Of a stretch of DNA of 64,000 nt, positions 22,266 through 30,829 are shown piece by piece. A program made the translations under genes and the position numbers. Numbering within the stretch: position 1 is the stretch's first letter; each line of letters begins with the position of its first letter. Source of the stretch: Chloroflexota bacterium (GTDB lineage: Bacteria > Chloroflexota > Dormibacteria > Dormibacterales > Dormibacteraceae); contig VBIW01000047.1 of the NCBI GenBank assembly GCA_005880915.1, positions 18,140 to 82,139 on the forward strand, written 5' to 3'. The notes under the pieces are model-generated. The model had not been told where the DNA came from, did no database searches, and saw nothing but the letters and a program-made list of their open reading frames with translations.

Positions 22266-22892
22266 ATGCGTCCCAAGCTCTGGAAGTTCGAGAGGATGGC
22301 CGCCGACATGGGCTACCAGGTCGTGGCGGGCGTCGACGAGGTCGGGATGGGCCCACTCGCAGGCCCTGTGGTCGGCGGCGCCGTGGTGCTGAAGATCGGC
22401 GACCGGATCCCCGGCCTCAACGACTCCAAGCTGATGACCGCAGAGGAGCGCGAGCGCGTCGACAAGATCATTCGCCGCCGCGCCGTCGCGGTCTCGCTGT
22501 GTGCGGTCGACCACACACAGATTGGCCGGCTCGGCCTCTACAAGGCCCGCATCCTCGCCCACGCCGGCGCGGTCGCCGGCCTTGCGGTCAAGCCCGAGTA
22601 CCTCTTGATCGATGCGTTCGACATACCCGACACCCCGCTGCCCCAGATGGCGGTGGTGCGCGGCGACAAGATATGCGCCTCGATCATGGCCGCCAGCATC
22701 GTGGCCAAGGTTGCGCGCGACGCGACCATGGTCGAGTACGACCGCCTTTACCCGGGGTATGGCTTTGCCGACCACAAGGGATACGCCACTCCGTCGCATC
22801 GCGCCGCGATCCGGCGACTCGGCCCAAGCCCGATTCACAGGACGTCTTGGGCGCCCTTTCGCGTCTCCGAGCTGGTCGGGATCGAGAGCTAG
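22266..22892 (+). CDS. rnhB: ribonuclease HII
   Basis: RNase HII nicks RNA-DNA hybrids at embedded ribonucleotides. The 208-residue protein has GVDEVGMGPLAGPVV at 22-36 with catalytic Asp24 and Glu25, LNDSK, DAFDIPD with the third acidic residue, and ASIMAASIVAKVARD. The family GRG triplet, which contacts the ribonucleotide, reads GMG (27-29), a minority variant. The last 46 bases overlap the proposed yraN start. Confidence 0.94.
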   Translation: MRPKLWKFERMAADMGYQVVAGVDEVGMGPLAGPVVGGAVVLKIGDRIPGLNDSKLMTAEERERVDKIIRRRAVAVSLCAVDHTQIGRLGLYKARILAHAGAVAGLAVKPEYLLIDAFDIPDTPLPQMAVVRGDKICASIMAASIVAKVARDATMVEYDRLYPGYGFADHKGYATPSHRAAIRRLGPSPIHRTSWAPFRVSELVGIES

Positions 22893-23227
22893 GAAGGGCC
22901 GGCGAGAGCGCCGCCGCCGACCTGCTCCGCGCCCGCGGCTATGAGGTGATCGGCGCTGGGTTCCTCGCCCGGCGCGGCGAGATCGACCTGGTCTGCAGGC
23001 GTGGCAGGACGCTCGTCGTGGTCGAGGTGAAGACGCGAAGCACCGACGAATTCGGCACGCCCCTCGAGGCGGTCGGCTCGCGCAAGAAGCGCGCGCTCAT
23101 GAATGCAGCCGCGGAGTACCGCGCACTGGCGGAGTGGCGCGGACCAATTCGTTACGCAGTGGTCGGCCTGACGGCCAAGCCCGACGGAAGCTTCGATGCA
23201 GAGCTCGTAGAAGACCCATTTGACTGA
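22847..23227 (+). CDS. yraN: YraN/UPF0102 family putative endonuclease
   Basis: The Holliday-junction-resolvase-like fold is recognised by LGRAGESAAADLLRARGYEV, ARRGEIDLVCR and VVVEVKTRS, giving the E-x-D-L and E-V-K catalytic pattern. Its role is unknown, but it accompanies rnhB in most bacteria. TTG 22847, inside rnhB, gives a 126-residue protein of normal size with about 13 residues before the conserved block; no start lies closer. A CTA codon overlapping the rnhB stop exists but is not a credible start. Confidence 0.85.
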   Translation: MGALSRLRAGRDRELGRAGESAAADLLRARGYEVIGAGFLARRGEIDLVCRRGRTLVVVEVKTRSTDEFGTPLEAVGSRKKRALMNAAAEYRALAEWRGPIRYAVVGLTAKPDGSFDAELVEDPFD

Positions 23228-23253
23228 CCGCCGAACGCGCCATCCCGCCCGCG

Positions 23254-24927
23254 TCAGTTGGTGGCGATCGAGTCCTCGAAACCGCGCAGGTGCGAGCTGG
23301 CGAGCCACAGCATCAGCCAGACCACCGCCGCACCCGCCGCAGCCAGCGCGACCGCAACGACGGCGCTCAACACGGCGAACGCCGGCGTTGCGGAGACGGG
23401 CAAGCCGGCGACCGGGTTGCCCGCCGCAAGGCTGGCCGCCAGGTAGAAAAGCGCGAGCGCTCCGACCGAAAACAACCCGAAGGCCAGCTCGCCGCCCATG
23501 GCGGCGAACGTCCCGATGATGCCCACGGAGCGGCGGTCGTCCGAGGACTCGAAGTTCGGGTCGATCGCCCCGGCCGAGACCCCGATGCACACGCACCCGA
23601 CGCCCAGCCACACGGCAAGCAGAGCGACCTGCAGGGTCTTCCACGGACTGTTGCCGCCGACAATGGAGAGCCCGAGGCTGATCACGCCCGTCAGGGCCAG
23701 CACCGGCACGAGCGTGAACAGCACCTTGGCGCGAATCAGCTGCCACGCCGTCACCGGCGCTAAGCGGAGCAGCTGGTAACCCCTGCGCTCAGCGGGGATG
23801 GCGGTAGTGGCGAACATCATCGACATGAAGAGCGAGACGAACGACACGACGAAGACGTCGTTCCAGAACAGGTCGACGCCTCGCCCCGGCCGGATGAGCA
23901 GCACGGCGTAGGCGAGGAGGAAGATCATCGCGGGCAGAAAGCGGCTGAGCCGCCGGATGTCGCGGCGATATGCGATCCAGTCCTTGCGCGCGATCGCGAA
24001 CCCGGGGGAGCCGGCGCCTCTCGTCGCAACCCGCGGCGGCTTCCGGCGTCGCGTCCTCCATCGCGAGGGCACGCCCCCGAGCAGACCGAGCCCGGCCAGC
24101 AGCGTCCGCTCGTACAGCAGCGCGGCGGCGCCCACCAGGACGATGGCAAACACCAGCGTGACTCCGGTCCATACAAGCGCAGTGGACGTGTTGCCTTCGA
24201 TCACAGCGCTCAGCGCATGCCCGGGCCATGACGAAGGCAGCCACTCGATGCGCTGGAGGGAGGAGACGAGGTTGGAGAGGTCCGGCTGGTGCCGCGGGGT
24301 GAAGGAGCCGAGGGTCTGTCTGAGGGTGAGGTTCCACGCGAGGTAGAGCCCGCCCCCGGCGATGGTCGCCACCGCGACCGCCACGTCGCGTGCGATCCGG
24401 GCGGGGACCCACCGCAGGACCGCCGCCATGAAGGTGGCCTGCAGCGCCGTCACCAGCAGCACCTGGACGAAAACGAGGACCAGCGCGAGCAGGTAGTAGA
24501 CAGGCGATGCGCCCGATCCGGCGCCAACGCCTGCGACGAAGATGAGAAAAACTACCGCCACGAGAAGGTTCGCGCTCATCGCGAAGAGCGAGCGGGCGAG
24601 AAAGATCTCGAGCGACCGGACTGGGGCCAGCACGAGCTGCATGAGGTCGCGTCCTGCGAAGTACGTGGCGATGACACTCGGAAAACCGACGACCAGCATC
24701 AGGACCGACAGCGCCGTGAACGCGCCGGCGAGCATCGCATCGCGCGCCGAGGGCAGAAGATGGCCCGCGGCGGCCGCCAGCGCAAACAGGAACCCGCCGA
24801 AGACAGTCCCGCCCAGCAGGGCGAAGAGCACGAGCCCGACGACTCGCAGAGGGTTGGCCTTCGCGATGCGATTGCGCCATGCCCGCCACTCGGCGCGCAG
24901 GATGATCCCGACCGCCGAACGGCTCAC
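23254..24927 (-). CDS. ABC exporter permease (ABC-2-like, large)
   Basis: The 557-residue membrane protein has about 12 hydrophobic helices arranged as two halves, separated by an Arg-rich cytoplasmic segment (SRWRTRRRKPPRVATRGAG). It pairs with the ATPase gene immediately upstream, which it overlaps as GTGA. It resembles permeases of drug, lipid or peptide exporters with no identifiable substrate. It is the last gene of a five-gene operon beginning with ku. Confidence 0.82.
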   Translation of the reverse strand: MSRSAVGIILRAEWRAWRNRIAKANPLRVVGLVLFALLGGTVFGGFLFALAAAAGHLLPSARDAMLAGAFTALSVLMLVVGFPSVIATYFAGRDLMQLVLAPVRSLEIFLARSLFAMSANLLVAVVFLIFVAGVGAGSGASPVYYLLALVLVFVQVLLVTALQATFMAAVLRWVPARIARDVAVAVATIAGGGLYLAWNLTLRQTLGSFTPRHQPDLSNLVSSLQRIEWLPSSWPGHALSAVIEGNTSTALVWTGVTLVFAIVLVGAAALLYERTLLAGLGLLGGVPSRWRTRRRKPPRVATRGAGSPGFAIARKDWIAYRRDIRRLSRFLPAMIFLLAYAVLLIRPGRGVDLFWNDVFVVSFVSLFMSMMFATTAIPAERRGYQLLRLAPVTAWQLIRAKVLFTLVPVLALTGVISLGLSIVGGNSPWKTLQVALLAVWLGVGCVCIGVSAGAIDPNFESSDDRRSVGIIGTFAAMGGELAFGLFSVGALALFYLAASLAAGNPVAGLPVSATPAFAVLSAVVAVALAAAGAAVVWLMLWLASSHLRGFEDSIATN

Positions 24928-25712
24928 GGCTGCGGCGCGAGCAGGCGCTCGATCAGCGCGCTCGACTCTGGCCCGGCGGTGAGGCGGAGGAACAGGTCCT
25001 CGAGGGTGGCCTGCGCACTGCCCGCCTGCGCGCGCAGGTCCTCCATCGTGCCCGTGGCGACGAGGTTTCCGTGGTCCATGATCGCGATGCGCCGGCAAAG
25101 CGCCTGCGCAACCTCGAGGATGTGGGTTGACAGCAGAACAGTGGTGCCCCGCGCGGCGAGCTCCTCGAGCAGGTCTTTGACGAGACGCGCCGAACGCGGG
25201 TCCAGGCCGTTGGTCGGCTCGTCGAGCAGCAGCACGGACGGCTCGCGGATGAGCAGCGATGCGAGCCCGATCTTCTGCTTCATGCCGTGGCTGTACGCGC
25301 CGATCAGCTCGCCGTCGCGATCCGCCAGCTCGAACAAGCCCAACAACCTCTCCATGCGCTGCTGGCGCTCCGGTCCGCGCGGCATGCGGTACAGGTCCGC
25401 GATGTAGTCGAGGAATTCGCGTCCGGTGAGGTGCGGGTGGATGAACGGCTCCTCGTCCAGGTAACCCAGGCGCGCCTTCGCCTCCATCGGTTGGGCGAAC
25501 ACGTCGAAGCCGTCGATCAGCGCGGTCCCAGCGGTGGGCCGGATGAGCCCGCACAGCATGCGCAAGGTGGTCGTTTTGCCGGCGCCGTTGGCGCCGAGGA
25601 AGCCGAAGATCTCTCCGCGCGATACCTCGAAGCTCACGTCACGCACGGCGCGCACGATTCCATATCCCTTGACCAGGTGACGCGCTTCGACCGCGGAGTG
25701 TGCCTGGCTCAT
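24924..25712 (-). CDS. ABC transporter ATP-binding protein
   Basis: The 262-residue ATPase has Walker A GANGAGKTTTLRML, the signature YSHGMKQK (a variant of LSGGQ typical of ABC-2 exporters), Walker B SVLLLDEPTNGLD and the H-loop STHILEVA. It lacks membrane segments and would energise the permease at 23254-24927. ATG 25712 overlaps the SDR stop as ATGA. Confidence 0.93.
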   Translation of the reverse strand: MSQAHSAVEARHLVKGYGIVRAVRDVSFEVSRGEIFGFLGANGAGKTTTLRMLCGLIRPTAGTALIDGFDVFAQPMEAKARLGYLDEEPFIHPHLTGREFLDYIADLYRMPRGPERQQRMERLLGLFELADRDGELIGAYSHGMKQKIGLASLLIREPSVLLLDEPTNGLDPRSARLVKDLLEELAARGTTVLLSTHILEVAQALCRRIAIMDHGNLVATGTMEDLRAQAGSAQATLEDLFLRLTAGPESSALIERLLAPQP

Positions 25713-26629
25713 CGCCAGTGCCGCTCCAGCTCAGAGGCGTATTTCCTGCCGATGATGTCGGCGTTGCTCAGGAGCCAGTTGTCGAGCCGTCGCGTGCCGC
25801 GCGGCCGCTCACGCGAGACCAGGAGCTCCTCCATCAGCCCCGTCAGCTCGGGCTCGTTCAGCGTCACGTCGTTGACCCATCGCCCGATGAGTCTGGCGGC
25901 TCGCACCGCGTTGCGAGGCGACATATAGATGAAGCGGGGATGGCGGCTGACTGCGATCGCGATCGATTCCACCATCTCGCTGTAGTAGACGATGTCGGGG
26001 CCGGCCGCATCCACCGTCACGCTGTCGGCCTGTTCCGCCGCCCAGGTCGCGATCTCTGCGACGTCCTCGCCCGCGACAGGCTGCAAGCGGTAGTCGCCCT
26101 TGCCGGGGATGCCGAAGATGGGCAGCCTCCGCAGGAGCCACGCGATGTTGTTGATCAAGATGTCGCCCTGGCCGAAGACGAGCGTCGGCCGCACGATCGC
26201 CCACGAGATGCCCGTCTCACGAAGGGCACGCTCGGCCCACGCCTTGCCCGCGTAGTAATCGAGGTGCGAATCCTCTGCCGGGTTGCTGACCGATATGTGC
26301 ACGACCTTGCGCACGCCGGCGTCCCTTGCGGCGCCGAACAGAATTCTCGAGTTGGCGACCGCCTGCCCGAAGTGGAAGCGGCCGCGCTGAAACCGCACCC
26401 AGTAGGTGTTGTAGAGCACGTCCGCCCCGCGAAGGCTCTCGACCAGCGCCTCGCGGTCGGTGAACTGGAGAGGCGCCACCTCGGCGGTGATGTCCTCAGT
26501 GCCCGGGCGCCGAGGGTGATTGGTCAACGTTTTGATCCGTCGCTCCTGGGCCATCAGCCGCCGCGCGATGAACCTGCCGGTGAAGCTGAACGCGCCGGTG
26601 ACGACGTCGAGACCGGTGGCCTGGCTCAA
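25709..26629 (-). CDS. NAD(P)-binding SDR-type protein (NDUFA9/atypical SDR-like)
   Basis: The 306-residue protein has an N-terminal Rossmann motif VVTGAFSFTGRFIARRLM (TGxxxxxG), KVVHISVSNPAE, YYAGKAWAERAL (YxxxK) and VRPTLVFG. These match the atypical or extended SDRs related to complex I subunit NDUFA9 and nucleoside-diphosphate-sugar epimerases. Substrate is unknown. The start is TTG 26629, overlapping the ligase stop as TTGA; the frame continues upstream only as a shadow of the ligase gene. Confidence 0.82.
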   Translation of the reverse strand: MSQATGLDVVTGAFSFTGRFIARRLMAQERRIKTLTNHPRRPGTEDITAEVAPLQFTDREALVESLRGADVLYNTYWVRFQRGRFHFGQAVANSRILFGAARDAGVRKVVHISVSNPAEDSHLDYYAGKAWAERALRETGISWAIVRPTLVFGQGDILINNIAWLLRRLPIFGIPGKGDYRLQPVAGEDVAEIATWAAEQADSVTVDAAGPDIVYYSEMVESIAIAVSRHPRFIYMSPRNAVRAARLIGRWVNDVTLNEPELTGLMEELLVSRERPRGTRRLDNWLLSNADIIGRKYASELERHWR

Positions 26630-27657
26630 AACGGGAAGCGCGTGAGGTCGTAGGCCGCGGAGCCGGGCAGCACGTGTCCAGCGATCACGACGCGGGGCCG
26701 GTGGCGCACGGCCTCCGCGGGATGCACCTCGGGCCGCAAGCCGTTGAAGATAGGAAAGCGCAGCGTGCCGTCGGGCGACCACTCTGAATAGCGGATGCTC
26801 ACGACGAGCTCCGGCCTGACCCAGTGGACCGGCCGGATCATGATCGGCGGCGGCTCGAGCGGCGAGCTCTCCGTGCTGAGCTCGATCAGCCTCTCATGCA
26901 GGGCCCGCATCGCATCGTCGTCGTAGCCTCCCCCGACCGCGCCGCATGGCAAGAGCCGGCCGTCTTCGTGGTAGCCGACCACCAGAGCGTCGAACGGCCG
27001 CTCCCCCGTCCACCCGATGACGACGAAGTCATCCGACTTCACCGCCTTGACCTTCAGCCAGAACGGGCTTCGCTGGCCCGGCACGTAAGGGCTCTGCCGG
27101 TGCTTCGCGACCACGCCCTCGAGGCCTCGCTCGAGACACGCCTCGAACAGCTCGACCCCGTCCTCCTCGATGTGCTGGGGGACGAAGATGTGGCCGCCGG
27201 CCTCAACTGCCTTGGCAAGGCGGGCACGCCTTCTGATCAGCGGCTGCCTCAGCTGGGGCCGTCCCTCGAGGTAGAGGGCGTCGAACGCCAGGTAGGCGGT
27301 CGGGATCTCGTCTCGCATGCGGGCCCCGCCGGCCAGGCGCTGGCGCAGCCGCGGATAATCGGGGCGGCCGTCGTTGTCGGTTGCCACCAGCTCGCCGTCG
27401 ATGACGCTTCCCGGGGGCACTCGCTTTGCTGCGGCCACCACCTCAGGGATATCCGCCGTGAGGTCGCTCAGCCCGCGGTCCTGCAGGCGGACCGTTCCGT
27501 CCGGGTCGCGAAACAGGATGCAGCGCAGCCCGTCCCACTTCACCTCGAAGACATACTCCGGCGAGCTGAACGGGGCCTCGGCCGAAGCAGCCTGCATAGG
27601 GCGCGCCTCGCCCGGGAAGCTCTCGAGCTCGATCTGCAGCTGGTCGGGATCCGCCAT
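26626..27657 (-). CDS. ATP-dependent DNA ligase (LigD-type ligase, NHEJ)
   Basis: The ligase seals nicks or double-strand breaks using ATP. The 343-residue protein has the adenylation motif EVKWDGLRC with Lys40, VIDGELVA, EGVVAKHRQSPY and WLKVK, followed by an OB-fold region (DDFVVIGWTGE). It corresponds to the ligase module of LigD alone, without primase or phosphoesterase domains. Ku is encoded 25 bp upstream, so the pair forms a minimal NHEJ system. Confidence 0.92.
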   Translation of the reverse strand: MADPDQLQIELESFPGEARPMQAASAEAPFSSPEYVFEVKWDGLRCILFRDPDGTVRLQDRGLSDLTADIPEVVAAAKRVPPGSVIDGELVATDNDGRPDYPRLRQRLAGGARMRDEIPTAYLAFDALYLEGRPQLRQPLIRRRARLAKAVEAGGHIFVPQHIEEDGVELFEACLERGLEGVVAKHRQSPYVPGQRSPFWLKVKAVKSDDFVVIGWTGERPFDALVVGYHEDGRLLPCGAVGGGYDDDAMRALHERLIELSTESSPLEPPPIMIRPVHWVRPELVVSIRYSEWSPDGTLRFPIFNGLRPEVHPAEAVRHRPRVVIAGHVLPGSAAYDLTRFPF

Positions 27658-27682
27658 CCGGCTCAGGTTAGAGCCCAGGCCC

Positions 27683-28519
27683 TTATGAAGCTTTACGCCG
27701 TCTCCGGGTCTCGGCGGCCGGCTTCTCGCGTCCGGCGCGCTGCTTCTTGGCCTGCTCGACCGAAGCCCGCAAGGCTTCCATGAGGTCCATGACCTTGGCG
27801 GGCTGAGGCGCCTCTGGCGCTTCGATGACCTCGCCCTCCATCTTCGCCTGGACGACCTTCATGACCGCCTCGCGGTAGTTGTCCTTGTAGCGGCTGGGGT
27901 CGAACGTGTCGGCCAGGCTCTCGATGAGCGCCTTCGCCATCTCGAGCTCCTTGGGGTTGATCTTCACCTCGTCCTCGAGGCCCTTGAGGCCTTCGGTCGA
28001 GCGGATCTCGTCGGGCCAGTGCAGCGTGTTCATGATCAGGCCCTTGCCGTTGGGGTGGAGGGCGGCGAGGTGCTCTTTGTCGCGCAGCGCGATCTTCGCG
28101 ATTGCCATCCGGCCCGTCCCTTCGAGCGCCTTGCGGAGCAGGTGGTAGGGCTTCTTGCCGAGCTCTTCCGGCTCGACGTAGTAGGCGCTGTCGAAATACA
28201 GGCCCGGCTCGATGTCGTCGACCGGCACGAACTCCTCGATGTCGATCGCGTGCTGCGTCGGCAGAGGGAGGTTGTCCAGGTCCTTGTCCTCGATGATCAC
28301 GTAGCGGTCCTTGCCGACCTCGTAGCCGCGCAGGATCTCGCTGTACTGGACCTCGTGGTCGCCTTCGGCGCACCAGCGCTTGTACGAGATGGGGGAGTGA
28401 TGGTCTGGACAGAGCTGGCGGAAGGAGACTTTCGATGTCGACTCCGTCGCGTTGTAGAGGCGGATCGGGATCGAAACCATCCCGAATGAGACGACGCCTT
28501 TCCACATCGATCTCGGCAT
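27683..28519 (-). CDS. ku: non-homologous end-joining protein Ku
   Basis: Ku binds double-strand DNA ends and recruits the ligase. The 278-residue protein starts MPRSMWKGVVSFGMVSIPIRLYNA (shown here only as the usual WKG and SFGxVxIP motifs) and continues with YEVGKDRYVIIEDKDL and PYHLLRKAL. It ends in a basic tail (KKQRAGREKPAAETRRRRK) likely to bind DNA. ATG 28519 has TAAACT 8 nt upstream; an AGGAGG lies too far (14 nt) to act as ribosome-binding site. Confidence 0.95.
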   Translation of the reverse strand: MPRSMWKGVVSFGMVSIPIRLYNATESTSKVSFRQLCPDHHSPISYKRWCAEGDHEVQYSEILRGYEVGKDRYVIIEDKDLDNLPLPTQHAIDIEEFVPVDDIEPGLYFDSAYYVEPEELGKKPYHLLRKALEGTGRMAIAKIALRDKEHLAALHPNGKGLIMNTLHWPDEIRSTEGLKGLEDEVKINPKELEMAKALIESLADTFDPSRYKDNYREAVMKVVQAKMEGEVIEAPEAPQPAKVMDLMEALRASVEQAKKQRAGREKPAAETRRRRKAS

Positions 28520-28527
28520 GGCGACGC

Positions 28528-28533
28528 AGTTTA
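28528..28533 (-). promoter_or_regulatory. -10 element TAAACT for the ku operon
   Basis: On the minus strand TAAACT ends 8 nt before ATG 28519. It would drive the five genes down to 23254. Confidence 0.5.
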
Positions 28534-28577
28534 CCTCCTGTTCCTCGGCTTGGCTACGTTTCGTAAGCTCAGGCGCC

Positions 28578-30113
28578 TCAGGCGCCTACGTCCCGCCTCT
28601 GCATCACAAGTATCGAGCTTCCCAACCCGACGAGCGCGAGAAGGAGAAGAAGCGCCAGGTTGCGTCCGTCGATTCCGCTCGCCAGCGGCGCACCGACGAG
28701 CCGGAAGGCGGAGATGCTCTGTGCCCAGCCGGGCAGCCCGAGAGCGCCACCGATCTGGTCGTCGAGGTAGCTCGCGAACGCGAATCCGACGAACAGGGCC
28801 GGCGCCGCGCGCGGCACCCAGGAAACGAGCAACGACCCCGCCGCTCCCATGACGAGGCTGAAGAGAACGAGGAGGAGGCATGCATCGACGAGGCGTGCCG
28901 GGTCCAGCGCCAGGTTCGCCGAGCGTGACGTGAACGCGACGGAGAGGCCGCTCAGAGCCGCGAGGACGGCCGCGGTGACGGCCAGCGCGCCCAGGCGCTC
29001 GAGCACGACCGCCGATCGTGAGTACGGAGCGCTGAGCTCGGCCTCGAGCCGACCGTCGCGGTCCTCGGCCGCCCAGCGTGCCACGAACGCGAAGGTCAGC
29101 CCCGCAAGCATCAGGACCGCGGCGTGGAACCATGTCTGGCCGAGCACCTGCGCGTAGAACACAAAGATGTACTGCGGAAGGCCTGGCAGGAGGCGGGGCA
29201 GGGACAGCAAGCCTTGCATCGAGCTTCGAGTCGCGGCTACGAGAACGATCCCAAGAACGGCAAACGCGGCGCACCACGCCGCGAGGGCGATGCGCTCCGA
29301 ATAGAGCTCACGCGTGACTGCAAGGCCGAGCAGCGGCGTGCCCGAGGGTTCGTGTGTGGTTCGCCTCGGCACTTGCCCCCCGACACGACTAGTTGACGCG
29401 CCGGCCGCGAGGGCGATTCCGACCGCCGCGATCGCGACGAGCATCGCCAACCCGCCCAGGTCGAAGTGGCCGCCAGGCGGAAGGGGCGTGGACAGATCGT
29501 AGTAGTGGAAAGGGGACAGCCAGCGTGCCAGGTCGAGTTGCGTGAAGATGCGGCTGAGGCTGTTCAGGAAATAGAGTGTGAGCAGCAATCCACCCGCGAC
29601 CACGGTCGCGGCCGGTGTGAGCTGCGCCACGAGAAGGCAGATCGCGTAGCAGGCGATCGCGAGCGCAACCAGGAGCACGCCTGCCTCGACGAGGGGGAGC
29701 CCACCGACCGACTCGCCACCTGACGCCGCTCCGATGAGGACTCCGATGCACGCCGCGACCGAGGCGATGATCACAGAGAGCGCGAAGGCGGCCGCACGCG
29801 AAACGATCTGCGGTGACCGGGCTCCGGTCGCAGCCACCAATGCCCACGCGGCAAAAAGAATCGCCAGCGGTCCAAACGCGCGCCACTCGACGTAACCCGC
29901 AATGGTGCCGGGGCGGAACGGAGGTGAGAAGAGGGCCGCGTTCGCCACGGCCTCGGTCGATAGCGAGTATCCGAACGCGGCGCGCTCGGCGAACGTGTGG
30001 CCCGCCATGCGGAAATACGCCAGGGATTGCAGAAGGGTCGTGGCAAATCCCGCGATGGCAAAGGCGAGGACGGTCCACCGCGCCTGCCCTAGCGCGCGGA
30101 GCGTGGCACTCAT
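28578..30113 (-). CDS. ABC-2 type exporter permease
   Basis: The 511-residue protein has about twelve hydrophobic helices in two similar halves, typical of large ABC-2 permeases linked to polyketide-antibiotic or tetronasin-type exporters. Loops hold SPFHYYDLSTPLPPGGHFDLGG in the first half and VARWAAEDRDGRLEAELSAPYS in the second. ATG 30113 overlaps the stop of the upstream ATPase as ATGA. Substrate is unknown. It ends 58 bp before ku on the same strand, so read-through into ku is possible. Confidence 0.82.
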   Translation of the reverse strand: MSATLRALGQARWTVLAFAIAGFATTLLQSLAYFRMAGHTFAERAAFGYSLSTEAVANAALFSPPFRPGTIAGYVEWRAFGPLAILFAAWALVAATGARSPQIVSRAAAFALSVIIASVAACIGVLIGAASGGESVGGLPLVEAGVLLVALAIACYAICLLVAQLTPAATVVAGGLLLTLYFLNSLSRIFTQLDLARWLSPFHYYDLSTPLPPGGHFDLGGLAMLVAIAAVGIALAAGASTSRVGGQVPRRTTHEPSGTPLLGLAVTRELYSERIALAAWCAAFAVLGIVLVAATRSSMQGLLSLPRLLPGLPQYIFVFYAQVLGQTWFHAAVLMLAGLTFAFVARWAAEDRDGRLEAELSAPYSRSAVVLERLGALAVTAAVLAALSGLSVAFTSRSANLALDPARLVDACLLLVLFSLVMGAAGSLLVSWVPRAAPALFVGFAFASYLDDQIGGALGLPGWAQSISAFRLVGAPLASGIDGRNLALLLLLALVGLGSSILVMQRRDVGA

Positions 30114-30808
30114 GGCGGCAGTGCTTTGCGGCTCCGCTCCTCGAGCTCCAGGGGCAGGTCTTCGATCCTCATCACCCTCGACAGCTTTCCCCTCCGCAGC
30201 AGGCCGACGACGTCGCATTGACTTTCAACTTCCGCTGCGCTGCGCGACGCCAGCAGGATCGTCGCCCCCCCTGCGCGCGCTTCGTCGATCAGTGCGTGCA
30301 GCTCGGCGGTTCCACGCTCGTCGAGATGTTTTGATGGCTCGTCGAGGATCAAAAGATCGGGATCGTGCATGAAGGCCAGGACGATCGAAAGCTTCTGCCG
30401 ATCGTCCCTGCTGTACTCACGATGGCGACGACCCAGGTCGAGATCGAAGCGCTCCGCAAGCTCGCTCACGCGGTCCTTGTGCACACCGCCCCGCAGGCCC
30501 GTGAGGTACGCGACGATCTCGCCGCCTCGCATGGAACCAAACTCCGGCGTCTCGTCGGGTACATAGCCGACCCTGCGCTTCACCTCGACCGCCTCCCGAA
30601 TGCAGTCCAGACCGAAGACGTATGCGGAGCCGCGCGTCGGCCGGATCATGCTCATCAGCAGGCGGATGGTGGTCGTCTTGCCGGACCCATCCGGGCCGAG
30701 GCAGCCGAAGATCTGCTGCGGCGAGACCTGCAGGTCGAGGTCGAACAGGCCCTGGCCCGAGCCGTAATCCTTGGTAAGCGCCGAGGTCCTGATCGCGGCG
30801 ACCGCCAT
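30110..30808 (-). CDS. ABC transporter ATP-binding protein
   Basis: The 232-residue ATPase has Walker A GPDGSGKTTTIRLL, Walker B DLLILDEPSKHLDE and a strongly degenerate signature (YSRDDRQK in place of LSGGQ), typical of this exporter subfamily. ATG 30808 fits a TATGCT hexamer 7 nt upstream; an earlier ATG at 30820 overlaps that hexamer. It pairs with the permease at 28578-30113 and is divergent from the MBL gene. Confidence 0.9.
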   Translation of the reverse strand: MAVAAIRTSALTKDYGSGQGLFDLDLQVSPQQIFGCLGPDGSGKTTTIRLLMSMIRPTRGSAYVFGLDCIREAVEVKRRVGYVPDETPEFGSMRGGEIVAYLTGLRGGVHKDRVSELAERFDLDLGRRHREYSRDDRQKLSIVLAFMHDPDLLILDEPSKHLDERGTAELHALIDEARAGGATILLASRSAAEVESQCDVVGLLRRGKLSRVMRIEDLPLELEERSRKALPP

Positions 30809-30815
30809 TTCGACG

Positions 30816-30821
30816 AGCATA
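30816..30821 (-). promoter_or_regulatory. -10 element TATGCT for the second ABC exporter
   Basis: On the minus strand TATGCT ends 7 nt before ATG 30808. It overlaps the short intergenic space shared with the divergent MBL gene. Confidence 0.4.
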
Positions 30822-30829
30822 TAGGCGAC

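Noticed and set aside
22889..22891. CTA as start codon of yraN overlapping the rnhB stop
   Set aside because: CTA is not a credible initiator and TTG 22847 gives a normal-length protein.
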